A stretch of DNA of 64,000 nucleotides. It comes from Streptomyces sp. HUAS MG91 (GTDB lineage Bacteria > Actinomycetota > Actinomycetes > Streptomycetales > Streptomycetaceae). Shown piece after piece: positions 8,286 through 17,706 of the stretch (position 1 is the stretch's first letter; the number at the start of each line of letters is the position of its first letter). The translations under genes were made by a program, and so were the position numbers. The notes beneath the pieces were generated by a model. The model did not search any database. It had not been told where the DNA came from and was given only the letters and a program-made list of their open reading frames with translations. The stretch lies in the NCBI RefSeq assembly GCF_040529335.1, contig NZ_CP159534.1, positions 6,262,001 to 6,326,000 of the forward strand. Direction: 5' to 3'.

Positions 8286-11200
8286 TCAGGCACGCAGGCG
8301 CAGGCCGCGTGGTGTCGCGTGGAAGCCGGCTCCTTCCAGGAGGGAGGCGTACGGGGAGGTGAGCGCGGCCGTGCCGTTGACGCGCTCGACCGTGATCGTG
8401 CCGAGCGCGCCGGAGCGGGCCGCTTCGGCGAGTGCCTGCGCCGCGGCGGGCAGCCGGGGGTCGTCGGCCAGCTCGGCGGGGGTGGGGGCCGCCGCGTCCG
8501 CCGCGGGCGTGCCGTCGGAGGCCGGCCAGGACAGGAGGGTCTTGCCGCCGCGCTCCATGTAGAGCGTCAGCTCGCCGCCGACGAGGACCACGAGGGAGCC
8601 CGCCTTGCGGCCCGGCTTGTGGCCCGCGCCGGTGGGGGGTTCCGGCCAGGACAGGGCCGCCCCGTACGCGTTCGCCGGGTCGGCCGCCGCCAGGACGAGT
8701 GCCCGGGGCGCCCCGCCCTTCGAGGCGTGCGGGTCCGGCGGGGGAGTGCCGCGCTCGCGTGCGGTCGCCGCCGCGCGCAGCCGGTCCACGGCGCCGTCCA
8801 TGGCGAACTGGGCCGCGCCGAGCCCCTCCACGACATAGCCGCGCCGGGCCTGGCCGCTCTCCTCGAAGACGGACAGGACCCGGTACGTCGCCGAGAAGCC
8901 GCCCTCGACGCCCTCCGCGGCGACGGCGCCGCGGGTCACCACGCCGTGCCTGTCGAGGAGGGCGCGGGCCAGCGCGTGGGCGCGCAGCGTCGGGTCGGGC
9001 TCCTGGGCGGGCAGCAGGGACCAGCGGCCCGCGACCGTGGGCGGGCCGGAACGCGAGGTCGCGCGGGCGGCCCCCGTGAGGCTTCCGTAGCGGCCGCGCG
9101 GGACGGCCCGGCGGGCCCGGTGGGCGGTGGAACCGGCGGTGCGACCGGAGCCCAGGACGGCCCGCATCGGCGCCAGCGTGTCGTTCGTCAGCCGGCCCGA
9201 CCAGGCCAGCTCCCACAGGGCGTCGGCCAGCTGGGGATCGGTGGCCTCGGGGTGGGTGGTGGCGCGGACCTGGTCGGCGATCTGCCGGAAGAACAGGCCG
9301 TAGCCACCCGCGAGGGTGTCCAGGACCGACTGGTGGAGCGCCGTCGGTTCCAGGGGGTGCGGGGGCGGCAGCAGGAGCGGGGCGCTGTCGGCGAGGAAGA
9401 GGCTGACCCAGCCGTCCTTGCCGGGCAGCGAACCCGCTCCGGCCCACACCACCTCGCCCGACGCCGTGAGTTCGTCCAGCAGCGCGGGTGCGTAGCCGGA
9501 GACGCGGGAGGGCAGGACCAGCTTCTCCAGCGCGGAGGCGGGCACCGAGGCGCCCTGAAGCTGCTCGATCGCGCGGACCAGACCGTCGATGCCGCGCAGG
9601 CCGTGGCCGCCCACGTGCTGCCACTGGGGCAGGAACTGGGCCAGCGCGGCGGGCGGCACCGGCTCCAGCTCGTGCCGGAGCGCGGCCAGGGAGCGGCGGC
9701 GCAGGCGGCGCAGCACGGTGGCGTCGCACCACTCCTGGCCGATGCCCGCCGGATGGAACTCGCCCTGCACGACCCGGCCGCTCGCCGCGAGGCGCTGCAG
9801 GGCGCCCTCGGTGACCGCGGTGCCCAGGCCGAAGCGGGCGGCCGCCTGAGCCGAGGTGAACGGGCCGTGGGTGCGGGCGAAGCGGGCCAGAAGATCGCCC
9901 AGGGGGTCCTTCACCGGCTCCGTGAACGCCTCGGGGACGCCCACGGGCAGCGCGGTGCCCAGGGCGTCGCGCAGCCGGCCGGCGTCCTCGATCGCCGCCC
10001 AGTGGTCGGTGCCGGCGACACGAACGCGGATGGCGCGGCGCGCGGCGGCCAGCTCCTCGGCCCAGCCGGGCTCGGCGCCGCGCTCGGCCAACTCGGCGTC
10101 CGTGAGCGGGCCGAGGAGCCGCAGCAGATCCGCGACGCCCTCGGCGTCCTTGACGCGGCGGTCCTCGGTGCGCCACTGCAGCTCCTGCTCCAGCTCGGCC
10201 AGGACGTCCGCGTCGAGCAGCTCGCGCAGCTCGGCCTGGCCCAGCAGCTCGGCCAGGAGGTGCGAGTCGAGGGACAGCGCGGCGGCGCGGCGCTCGGCGA
10301 GCGGGGAGTCGCCCTCGTACAGGAACTGCGCCACGTAGCCGAACAGCAGCGAGCGGGCGAAGGGGGAGGCCTCCGGGGTGGTGACCTCGACGAGGCGCAC
10401 CTTGCGGGACTCGATGTCGCCCATCAGCTCGGCGAGGCCGGGTACGTCGAAGACGTCCTGGAGGCATTCGCGGACCGCCTCCAGGACGATCGGGAACGAG
10501 CCGAACTCGCTGGCCACCTCGAGCAGCTGGGAGGCCCGCTGGCGCTGCTGCCACAGCGGGGTGCGCTTGCCGGGGTTGCGCTTGGGGAGCAGCAGCGCGC
10601 GGGCCGCGCACTCGCGGAAACGGGAGGCGAACAGGGCCGAGCCGCCGACCTGTTCGGTGACGATCTGGTCGACGTCGCCCTTGTCGAAGGCGACGTCCGC
10701 CGCTCCGATGGGAGCCTGCTCGGCGTCGTACTCCAGGCCCGGCTTGGCGGGCTCCTGGTCGAGGAGGTCCAGGCCCATCAGGTCGGCGTCCGGCAGCCGC
10801 AGCACGATGCCGTCGTCGGCATGCATGACCTGGGCGTCCATGCCGTACTTCTCGCTGAGTCGGGCGCCCAGGGCGAGTGCCCAGGGGGCGTGCACCTGGG
10901 CGCCGAAGGGGGAGTGGACGACGACCCGCCAGTCGCCCAGCTCGTCGCGGAAACGCTCGACCACGATGGTGCGGTCGTCCGGGATGTGGCCGCACGCCTC
11001 GCGCTGCTCGGCCAGATACGCCAGGACGTTGTCCGCGGCCCAGGTGTCGAGGCCCGCCGAGGAGAGGCGCACGCGCGCGTCGTCGGGCTTCTGGGAGCCG
11101 ATCTCGCGGAGGAACGCGCCCACCGCGCGGCCCAGTTCGAGCGGGCGGCCCAGCTGGTCGCCCTTCCAGAAGGGAAGGCGGCCGGGGACTCCGGGGGCGG

Positions 11201-13016
11201 GGGAGACCAGGACGCGGTCGCGCGTGATGTCCTCGATGCGCCAGGAGCTGGTGCCGAGCGTGAAGACGTCGCCGACCCGGGACTCGTAGACCATCTCCTC
11301 GTCCAGCTCGCCGACGCGGCCGCCGCCCTTCTTGGGGTCGGCCCCGGCGAGGAAGACTCCGAAGAGGCCCCGGTCGGGGATCGTGCCGCCGGACGTGACG
11401 GCCAGCCGCTGCGCCCCGGGACGGCCGGTGACGGTGCCGGCGACGCGGTCCCAGACGACGCGCGGCCGCAGCTCGGCGAAGGCGTCGGACGGATAGCGGC
11501 CCGCCAGCATGTCGAGGACGCCGGTGAACGCCGACTCGGGGAGTGAGGCGAAGGGCGCCGCCCGGCGGACCAGGGCGAGGAGGTCGTCGACCTGCCAGCT
11601 GTCGAGGGCGGTGATCGCGACCAGCTGCTGGGCGAGCACGTCCAGGGGGTTGGCGGGGACGCGGAGCGACTCGATCGAGCCGGTCCGCATCCGCTCGGTC
11701 ACCACGGCCGACTGCACCAGGTCGCCCCGGTACTTGGGGAAGACGACACCCGTGGAGACCGCGCCCACCTGGTGGCCCGCCCGCCCGACGCGCTGCAGAC
11801 CGGAGGCCACGGAGGGCGGCGACTCCACCTGGACGACCAGATCCACGGCGCCCATGTCGATGCCCAGCTCCAGGCTGGAGGTGGCCACGACCGCGGGCAG
11901 CCGGCCCGCCTTCAGGTCCTCCTCGACCTGGGCACGCTGCTCCTTGGAGACCGAGCCGTGGTGGGCGCGCGCGATGACCGGGGGAGCACCGGTCGCCGCG
12001 CCGGAACCGCCCATCAACTCGGCGGGCGAGTGGTCCTCGGGGACGGCCTCGCCGGTGGCGCGCTCGTACGCGATCTCGTTCAGCCTGTTGCACAGGCGCT
12101 CCGCGAGGCGACGGGAGTTCGCGAACACGATCGTCGAGCGGTGGGCCTCGATGAGGTCCGTGATCCGCTCCTCCACCGAGGGCCAGATCGACGGACGCTC
12201 GGCGCCCTGGTCGGAGTCGGCCACCGGGGAGCCGCCCAGCTCGCCCAGGTCCTCGACGGGAACGACCACCGAGAGGTCGAACTCCTTGCCCGACGGCGGC
12301 TGGACGATCTCCACCCGGCGCTGCGGCGACAGATAGCGCGCCACCTCGTCGACCGGGCGGACCGTCGCCGACAGGCCGATGCGGCGGGCGGGGCGGGGCA
12401 GCAACTGGTCCAGTCGCTCCAGGGAGAGCGCCAGATGAGCGCCGCGCTTGGTGCCGGCCACCGCGTGCACCTCGTCCAGGATCACCGTCTCGATGCCGGT
12501 CAGCGCGTCACGCGTGGCCGACGTCAGCATCAGGAACAGCGACTCGGGGGTCGTGATCAGGATGTCCGGCGGACGGGTGGCCAGGGCGCGGCGCTCGGCG
12601 GGCGGGGTGTCACCGGAGCGGATGCCGACCTTCACCTCGGGCTCCGGCAGGCCGAGCCGCACCGCTTCCTGCCGGATGCCGGTGAGCGGGCTGCGCAGAT
12701 TGCGCTCCACGTCGACGGCCAGGGCCTTCAGCGGGGACACGTACAGCACCCGGCAGCGCTTCTTGGGGTCGGCGGGCGGTGGGGTGGAGGCCAGCTGGTC
12801 CAGGGCCGCGAGGAACGCGGCCAGCGTCTTGCCCGACCCGGTCGGCGCGACCACCAGCACGTCCGAGCCCTCGCCGATCGCCCGCCACGCCCCGGCCTGG
12901 GCGGACGTGGGCGCGGAGAAGGCTCCCGCGAACCAACCGCGGGTCGCGGGGGAGAACCCATCTAGGGCGCCGAGGGCGCCGAGGGGGCTGTTCGCCCCCT
13001 GACTGGACGTGACCAT
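8286..13016 (-). CDS. lhr: Lhr-type ATP-dependent DNA/RNA helicase
   Basis: The 1,576-residue product has the size and order of Lhr, a 3'-5' ssDNA translocase with helicase action on RNA-DNA hybrids. Visible motifs are Walker A APTGSGKT (57-64), DEVH box (181-184), motif III SATVRP, and the QRVGRAGHQVG motif VI. These are followed by the Lhr winged-helix/beta-barrel core and a long C-terminal region of about 700 residues. The start at 13016 (MVTSSQGANS) is 90 bp from the divergent araC-type gene. Open frame continues upstream but without helicase similarity. In mycobacteria lhr is DNA-damage inducible and adjacent to nei; no LexA box was seen here. Confidence 0.93.
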   Translation of the reverse strand: MVTSSQGANSPLGALGALDGFSPATRGWFAGAFSAPTSAQAGAWRAIGEGSDVLVVAPTGSGKTLAAFLAALDQLASTPPPADPKKRCRVLYVSPLKALAVDVERNLRSPLTGIRQEAVRLGLPEPEVKVGIRSGDTPPAERRALATRPPDILITTPESLFLMLTSATRDALTGIETVILDEVHAVAGTKRGAHLALSLERLDQLLPRPARRIGLSATVRPVDEVARYLSPQRRVEIVQPPSGKEFDLSVVVPVEDLGELGGSPVADSDQGAERPSIWPSVEERITDLIEAHRSTIVFANSRRLAERLCNRLNEIAYERATGEAVPEDHSPAELMGGSGAATGAPPVIARAHHGSVSKEQRAQVEEDLKAGRLPAVVATSSLELGIDMGAVDLVVQVESPPSVASGLQRVGRAGHQVGAVSTGVVFPKYRGDLVQSAVVTERMRTGSIESLRVPANPLDVLAQQLVAITALDSWQVDDLLALVRRAAPFASLPESAFTGVLDMLAGRYPSDAFAELRPRVVWDRVAGTVTGRPGAQRLAVTSGGTIPDRGLFGVFLAGADPKKGGGRVGELDEEMVYESRVGDVFTLGTSSWRIEDITRDRVLVSPAPGVPGRLPFWKGDQLGRPLELGRAVGAFLREIGSQKPDDARVRLSSAGLDTWAADNVLAYLAEQREACGHIPDDRTIVVERFRDELGDWRVVVHSPFGAQVHAPWALALGARLSEKYGMDAQVMHADDGIVLRLPDADLMGLDLLDQEPAKPGLEYDAEQAPIGAADVAFDKGDVDQIVTEQVGGSALFASRFRECAARALLLPKRNPGKRTPLWQQRQRASQLLEVASEFGSFPIVLEAVRECLQDVFDVPGLAELMGDIESRKVRLVEVTTPEASPFARSLLFGYVAQFLYEGDSPLAERRAAALSLDSHLLAELLGQAELRELLDADVLAELEQELQWRTEDRRVKDAEGVADLLRLLGPLTDAELAERGAEPGWAEELAAARRAIRVRVAGTDHWAAIEDAGRLRDALGTALPVGVPEAFTEPVKDPLGDLLARFARTHGPFTSAQAAARFGLGTAVTEGALQRLAASGRVVQGEFHPAGIGQEWCDATVLRRLRRRSLAALRHELEPVPPAALAQFLPQWQHVGGHGLRGIDGLVRAIEQLQGASVPASALEKLVLPSRVSGYAPALLDELTASGEVVWAGAGSLPGKDGWVSLFLADSAPLLLPPPHPLEPTALHQSVLDTLAGGYGLFFRQIADQVRATTHPEATDPQLADALWELAWSGRLTNDTLAPMRAVLGSGRTAGSTAHRARRAVPRGRYGSLTGAARATSRSGPPTVAGRWSLLPAQEPDPTLRAHALARALLDRHGVVTRGAVAAEGVEGGFSATYRVLSVFEESGQARRGYVVEGLGAAQFAMDGAVDRLRAAATARERGTPPPDPHASKGGAPRALVLAAADPANAYGAALSWPEPPTGAGHKPGRKAGSLVVLVGGELTLYMERGGKTLLSWPASDGTPAADAAAPTPAELADDPRLPAAAQALAEAARSGALGTITVERVNGTAALTSPYASLLEGAGFHATPRGLRLRA

Positions 13017-13106
13017 GGCTCCATCCTGCACCCGACCACTGACAACCGCCGTGACCAGCGCAAACGGGTGGCGGGGCGCGCGCCGGGCCTGGCGCACAAT
13101 GGGGGC

Positions 13107-14147
13107 ATGGCGGGAAAGGGCGAGTGGGCACGGCACTGGCGGTACGAGCACCTGCCGGGCCTGGACCTGCTGCGTGCCCGCTACCTCGGCCACACCTTCC
13201 CGCGCCACAGCCACGAGGGCTATGTCTTCGGCGCCGTCACCAGCGGTGTCGAGGAGGTCGGCATGCCCGACGGCACCCTGCTCGCCGGACCCGGAAGCGT
13301 CGTCATGATCAATCCGGAGGTGGCGCACACCGCGCAGGCGGGCGACCCCGACGGCTGGTCGTACTCCACGCTCTACCCCTCGGCGCGGGTCGTCGCCGAG
13401 ATCGCCGCCGAGATCGGCACGGTCCGCGGCACCCCGGGCTTCGGGGAGCCCATCGTCAACGACCCGCAGGCCGCACTGATGATCAGCGAAGTGCACCGGG
13501 CCGCCGAGCAGGGCAACGCGCTGGCCGCCGACAGCCTCCTGCGCGTCGTGCTCGCCCGGCTGCTGCGCGACCACGGCTCGGCGCTCGCGCAGCGCCCTCG
13601 CAGGACCGCGGGGGTCAGGGCCGCGGCACGCGCGCGTGAGTTCCTCGAGGAGCGCATGGCCGATCCGCCGTCCCTGGAAACGCTCGCCGCCGAACTCGGC
13701 ACCAGCCCCTTCGCGCTGCTGCGGGCCTTTCGTGACGCCTACGGGATGCCGCCGCACACCTGGCTCACCAGCGCGCGGGTGCGGGCCGCCCGGCGCCTGC
13801 TGGAGGCGGGCACCGCCCCGGCCGAGGCCGCGGTGGCCGTCGGCTTCACCGACCAGCCGCACCTGAACCGGCACTTCACCCGCATCGTCGGCGTGCCGCC
13901 CGGGGCCTATCAGCGCGAGCGCAAGAACGTACAAGACCGTGACGGACACCTGCTCGTACCGTTCGCGGTGTGGCAGAACAGACAACACCCACGGACATAC
14001 GCACAGCAGGAAGGGCGCCCGACAGGGGCCCCGGCCACGACGGAGAGCACCCGGCGGCGGCCGCCGGGAAACCGACCGCTGCCGTCGTCCGGGACGCGCT
14101 CGGCGTCGGGATCGCCGTCGGACTGTCGGGATTCGCCTTCGGGGTGA
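13107..14147 (+). CDS. AraC-family transcriptional regulator with an out-of-frame tail
   Basis: The N-terminal half (about residues 15-110) is a cupin-like AraC sensor domain and the C-terminal half carries two helix-turn-helix motifs (about residues 180-275), ending in the family block FTDQPHLNRHFTRIVGVPPGAY. After that the frame runs on for a further 58 codons inside azlC, producing an Arg/Pro/Ser-rich tail unlike the family. Either the assembled sequence carries a frameshift that removed the normal stop, or the tail is genuine. It probably controls the azlCD exporter genes it overlaps. A CACAAT box 6 nt before the ATG suggests a leaderless transcript. Confidence 0.85.
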   Translation: MAGKGEWARHWRYEHLPGLDLLRARYLGHTFPRHSHEGYVFGAVTSGVEEVGMPDGTLLAGPGSVVMINPEVAHTAQAGDPDGWSYSTLYPSARVVAEIAAEIGTVRGTPGFGEPIVNDPQAALMISEVHRAAEQGNALAADSLLRVVLARLLRDHGSALAQRPRRTAGVRAAARAREFLEERMADPPSLETLAAELGTSPFALLRAFRDAYGMPPHTWLTSARVRAARRLLEAGTAPAEAAVAVGFTDQPHLNRHFTRIVGVPPGAYQRERKNVQDRDGHLLVPFAVWQNRQHPRTYAQQEGRPTGAPATTESTRRRPPGNRPLPSSGTRSASGSPSDCRDSPSG

Positions 14148-14767
14148 CCTCGGCGGGCAGCGGCCTCAGCGTGCTCCAGAGCTGCGCGCTCAGCCTCCTC
14201 GTCTTCACCGGGGCCTCGCAGTTCGCGCTGGTCGGCGCGCTCGCGGCCGGCGGCAACCCGTTCACGGCCGCCGCGGGAGCCTTCTTCCTGGGAGTGCGCA
14301 ACGCGTTCTACGGGCTGCGTCTGTCGCAGCTGCTCGCGCTCCCGCGCGCGGTGCGGCCGTTCGCCGCGCACTGGGTCATCGACGAGACGTCGGCCGTCTC
14401 GCTCGCCCAGCCCGACCGGCGCAGCGTGCGGCTGGGGTTCACCGTCACCGGACTGAGCCTGTACGTGCTGTGGAACCTGACCACGCTGCTCGGCGCCCTC
14501 GGGGCCGAGGCCATCGGCGACACCGACGCCTGGGGGATCGACGCGGCAGGACCCGCGGTGTTCCTCGCACTGCTGGCCCCGATGCTGAGGACCGTCACGG
14601 AGCGCGCCGTGGCGTGTCTCGCCGTGCTCCTGATGCTCGGGCTGCTGCCCGTGCTGCCCGCCGGCGTGCCCGTTCTGGTGGCCGCGCTCGCCGCGCCGGC
14701 CGTGCTCTACGTAGAGGGACGCCGTCGAGGCGAGTCCCCGAACGCGCCCCAGGGAGGGAACCGTTGA
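13970..14767 (+). CDS. azlC: AzlC-family branched-chain amino acid exporter, large subunit
   Basis: This is a membrane protein of 265 residues with about seven or eight helices and the family segments GFAFGVTSAGSGLS and FTGASQFALVGALAAGG. AzlC and AzlD together form an export channel for branched-chain amino acids or their analogues. The GTG at 13970 is the only start before the first membrane helix, so the 178-bp overlap with the araC-type frame cannot be removed by choosing a later start. The stop overlaps the azlD start. The substrate is not determinable from sequence. Confidence 0.87.
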   Translation: MAEQTTPTDIRTAGRAPDRGPGHDGEHPAAAAGKPTAAVVRDALGVGIAVGLSGFAFGVTSAGSGLSVLQSCALSLLVFTGASQFALVGALAAGGNPFTAAAGAFFLGVRNAFYGLRLSQLLALPRAVRPFAAHWVIDETSAVSLAQPDRRSVRLGFTVTGLSLYVLWNLTTLLGALGAEAIGDTDAWGIDAAGPAVFLALLAPMLRTVTERAVACLAVLLMLGLLPVLPAGVPVLVAALAAPAVLYVEGRRRGESPNAPQGGNR

Positions 14768-15072
14768 ACATCTGGATCGCCATCGGTGTCACCGCGGTGG
14801 GGTGCTACGCCGTCAAACTCATCGGTCTGCTCGTGCCCGCGGGAGCGCTGGAACGGCCCGTGGTGAAACGGCTGGCGGCGCTGCTGCCGGTCGCGCTTCT
14901 CGCCGCCCTGACCGCCCAGCAGACCTTCGCGGACGGCCGCACGCTCGTCCTCGACGCCAAGGCCGCAGGGCTTGCCGCGGCCGCCGTGGCCCTGCTGCTG
15001 CGCGCGCCCTTCCTGGTGATCGTCGCCGCCGCCGTGGTGGTCACGGCGGGCGTGCGGGCGCTCACCGGCTGA
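14764..15072 (+). CDS. azlD: AzlD-family branched-chain amino acid exporter, small subunit
   Basis: The 102-residue protein has three to four membrane helices and matches AzlD in size and position. Translation starts at a TTG (TTGA overlap with the azlC stop), with GGGAGGG as the ribosome binding site 8 bases upstream, so it is coupled to azlC. No ATG or GTG start fits the conserved N-terminus NIWIAIGVTAVGCYAVK. Confidence 0.85.
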   Translation: MNIWIAIGVTAVGCYAVKLIGLLVPAGALERPVVKRLAALLPVALLAALTAQQTFADGRTLVLDAKAAGLAAAAVALLLRAPFLVIVAAAVVVTAGVRALTG

Positions 15073-15161
15073 GCGGGCCCTCGGCACGGGCGACCGGCGG
15101 ATTCCGCCGGTTAATGTGGCGCGTCACGACGACACGACCCGCAGCGCCCCAGGGAGGAACC

Positions 15162-16349
15162 GTGCCGCTGTCGCCGGAGGCCCGCTCCCTGGCCGCGCGC
15201 TGCGCACCGCACGTCAACGAACTGGCCCGCCGCATGGCCCGCGAGTCCTTCGAGGCACTGCCCGGCTACGCCCAGCTGCCCGACGACGTGAAGGACCTGG
15301 AGATCGCGGCGACCGCGCGCCACGGCGTACGGCTGTTCCTGAAGCGCGTGAACGAGCCGGACCCCGCCCCGCCGGGGCGGTCCGGGGATCACCGGCTGTT
15401 CCGCGAGCGGGCCGCTCAGCGCGCCGAGGAGGGCATGCCGCTGCACCTCCTGCTGCGCACCCACGCCCTCGGCGTCTACGCCCTGTGGCAGACGCTGCGC
15501 GAGGTGGCACGCCCGGGCGAGGAGGCGGCCCTCGTCGAGCTGGTCGACGTCCTGCTGGAGAGCCACCACGGTGTCGTCGGCGCGGTCGCCGAGACGTACC
15601 TCGACGAACGCTCCGCCCTGGAGGCCGAACGACGCGCACAGCGGCGGTCGCTGGTCCGCGGTCTGCTCGACGGGATGCTGCCGCCCGGGCATGTGCTCCT
15701 CGACCAGCTCCGCCTCGAAGGGCCCGCCCTCGTCCTGGCGCTCGGTGTGGACGCGCCGCCCGCGGAGGTGCCCGTGGCGGTGCGGCGCCGGCTGCGGCGG
15801 GTGCAGACCGTCCTGGACCAGGCCTTCGGCGGGGAGGTGCTCGCACTCCTGGACGCCGACGGGGGTCGCGTCGTCGTCCCCGAGGACCTCGCGGTACCCG
15901 AGGACCTGCCCCGGCGCCTGAGCAGGGCCAGCGGGCTGCGGATGCGGGTGGCCGCGGTGCGGGCGGACGGGCCCGAGCAGATCACCCGCGCGGCACGCAC
16001 CGCGACCGAGATCCTGCGCATCACGCGCGTGTGCGGCCTGCCGCCGGGGCTGCACCGGCTCGACGACGTCCTGCTCGAGTTCCACCTGTCGCGGCCCGAC
16101 GAGAGCAGCCCGCGCATCGCCGCGCTCCTGGACCCGGTGGCCGAGCGGCCCGAACTCCTGGGGACGCTGCGCGCGCACCTGGCCCACCGGCAGGACCGGC
16201 GGGCCACCGCCGACGCGCTCGGGCTGCACCCCAACACCGTCGACAACCGGCTGGCGAAGATCGCGGAGCTGACCGGGATCGACCTGTCGTCGCCACGCGG
16301 CACCGCCCTCGTGATCGCCGCCCTGTTGCTGCGCGACTCCGACGGCTGA
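15162..16349 (+). CDS. PucR/CdaR-type transcriptional regulator
   Basis: The 395-residue protein has an N-terminal all-alpha domain, a middle GGDEF-like domain typical of PucR proteins, and a C-terminal helix-turn-helix with the family signature HRQDRRATADALGLHPNTVD near residues 345-365. Such proteins often control purine, amino-acid or sugar-acid metabolism next to their own gene. The GTG at 15162 is preceded by AGGGAGGA at good spacing. It follows azlD by 89 bp and may be its own transcription unit. Ligand unknown. Confidence 0.85.
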   Translation: MPLSPEARSLAARCAPHVNELARRMARESFEALPGYAQLPDDVKDLEIAATARHGVRLFLKRVNEPDPAPPGRSGDHRLFRERAAQRAEEGMPLHLLLRTHALGVYALWQTLREVARPGEEAALVELVDVLLESHHGVVGAVAETYLDERSALEAERRAQRRSLVRGLLDGMLPPGHVLLDQLRLEGPALVLALGVDAPPAEVPVAVRRRLRRVQTVLDQAFGGEVLALLDADGGRVVVPEDLAVPEDLPRRLSRASGLRMRVAAVRADGPEQITRAARTATEILRITRVCGLPPGLHRLDDVLLEFHLSRPDESSPRIAALLDPVAERPELLGTLRAHLAHRQDRRATADALGLHPNTVDNRLAKIAELTGIDLSSPRGTALVIAALLLRDSDG

Positions 16350-16380
16350 CCAAGGCCGGAGGGAGCGGCGGAACGTGCCG

Positions 16381-17331
16381 CTACAAGGGTCGGCCGTAGG
16401 CACGCAGGGTGCGCAGGGCCTCGATCGTCACCATGGGACGCGCCTCCAGGGCGGTTCCCGGTGCCCACTGCCGCCAGTTGACCGGCCAGCCGCCGTCCTC
16501 CTGCTGCTCGCTCCGCAGATGGTCGAGCGCGAGCGCCATCTCCTCCTCCGTGAACCAGGCGCGCGCCAGCGACTCGGGCGCCTTCGCGTAGTCGTACGGG
16601 TAGTGGTGCTCGCCCGGCGCGTACCCGGGGGCCACCGGACAGTCGCCCGCCCGCTCCGGATCGAGCACCACGAGCCGCTGCTCCCGTACGAGACGGCCGA
16701 GCCGGTCGGCCGCCGTCCGCGCGCGCGAGCGGTCCGGCACACCGTCGAGGAAGGCGATCGCCGCGTGGATCTCGTACGGGTGCGAGACCTTCAGCGACTC
16801 GACGGCAGACCAGCAGAAGTCGGTGGCACGGAACAGCCACGCGTGCCAGACCTCGTTGCGGTGCAGCAGGCCGACCACGGGACCGGTGGCGAGCAGGTCG
16901 CTCGGCGGGTCGTCGACGATGGGCACGAACGGGGCGCAGGGGTAGCCGCGTTGGCTGGGATGCACTGCCGGAAGGGCGCCTTCCGGTGTGGAGACCGTCG
17001 TGAGGTAGCGGCACACGCGCTCCACCCGCTGCCCCGAACAGCGCCCGATGGAGTCCAGCACGCGCAGCGCGTGACCGGTGTGCAGGGGCTGGCTGACGGG
17101 GCCGCGCAGATCCGGTTCGAGGGCGTGCCCGTACCCGTCGTCCTCGTTGCGGTAGGCGGCCAGAGCGGTCTCCACGGCGTCGGCCGCGGCGGCCGAGCCC
17201 GTCAGGAAGTGATAGGCGAACCGGCGCTGCTCCAGCACGCGCGCGGTCAGCCAGACGAAGTGCTCGGCACGGGAGAGCGGCGTGTGGGGCGACGGCGATG
17301 AGGGGAGTGGGGATGCTCCGGTTTCGGCCAT
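16381..17331 (-). CDS. Conserved hypothetical protein, alpha/alpha-barrel (prenyltransferase/squalene-cyclase repeat-like)
   Basis: The 316-residue protein contains repeated helix pairs with QW-like motifs (EDDGYGHALEPDLRG, QEDGGWPVNWRQWAPG), as in terpene-cyclase and prenyltransferase toroids. The catalytic DxDD motif of squalene-hopene cyclases is missing and the length is half of a cyclase, so enzymatic activity is doubtful. It has no signal peptide. Orthologues are common in streptomycetes beside recA-region genes. It is convergent with nothing and divergent from the DUF3046 gene. Function unknown. Confidence 0.75.
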   Translation of the reverse strand: MAETGASPLPSSPSPHTPLSRAEHFVWLTARVLEQRRFAYHFLTGSAAAADAVETALAAYRNEDDGYGHALEPDLRGPVSQPLHTGHALRVLDSIGRCSGQRVERVCRYLTTVSTPEGALPAVHPSQRGYPCAPFVPIVDDPPSDLLATGPVVGLLHRNEVWHAWLFRATDFCWSAVESLKVSHPYEIHAAIAFLDGVPDRSRARTAADRLGRLVREQRLVVLDPERAGDCPVAPGYAPGEHHYPYDYAKAPESLARAWFTEEEMALALDHLRSEQQEDGGWPVNWRQWAPGTALEARPMVTIEALRTLRAYGRPL

Positions 17332-17411
17332 GGACCGACCGTAGGGCGGAAAGCGTTCTCACCGAGCCTCCCCCGGCACGGCTGCACTCTCAGGGGCGGG
17401 ATACTGGAGTC

Positions 17412-17606
17412 ATGCGGTTGACGGTCTTCTGGCAGCGGATGGCGGATCACTTCGGGTCCGGGTACGCCGACACCTTCGCGCGCGACCACGTGATGGCGGG
17501 GCTCGGCGGGCACACGGTCCACGAGGCGCTGGACGCCGGCTGGGACGCGAAGGACGTCTGGCGTGTGGTGTGCACCACGATGGACGTGCCTCACGACAGG
17601 CGCTGA
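17412..17606 (+). CDS. DUF3046 small protein
   Basis: The 64-residue protein matches DUF3046 throughout: MRLTVFWQRMADHFG at the start and ALDAGWDAKDVWRVVC near the end. The family is found almost only in Actinobacteria and very often just upstream of recA, as here. Its role is not known. GATACT lies 6 nt before the ATG, so the message may be leaderless. Confidence 0.88.
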   Translation: MRLTVFWQRMADHFGSGYADTFARDHVMAGLGGHTVHEALDAGWDAKDVWRVVCTTMDVPHDRR

Positions 17607-17706
17607 GACCGCCGGGTGGCGTCCCGGAGGCCCTGAGAGGCGCTGAGCGGGCCTGATTCCCGGCGCGTGGCACAGATTGTCCGTGGTGTGGGTGAGACTG
17701 GGCAGC

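Noticed and set aside
7747..12093. Very long open frame (about 1,450 codons) on the same strand as lhr but in another frame
   Set aside because: It is Arg/Gly/Pro-rich throughout, the typical product of reading a high-GC gene out of frame. The lhr frame carries all helicase motifs.
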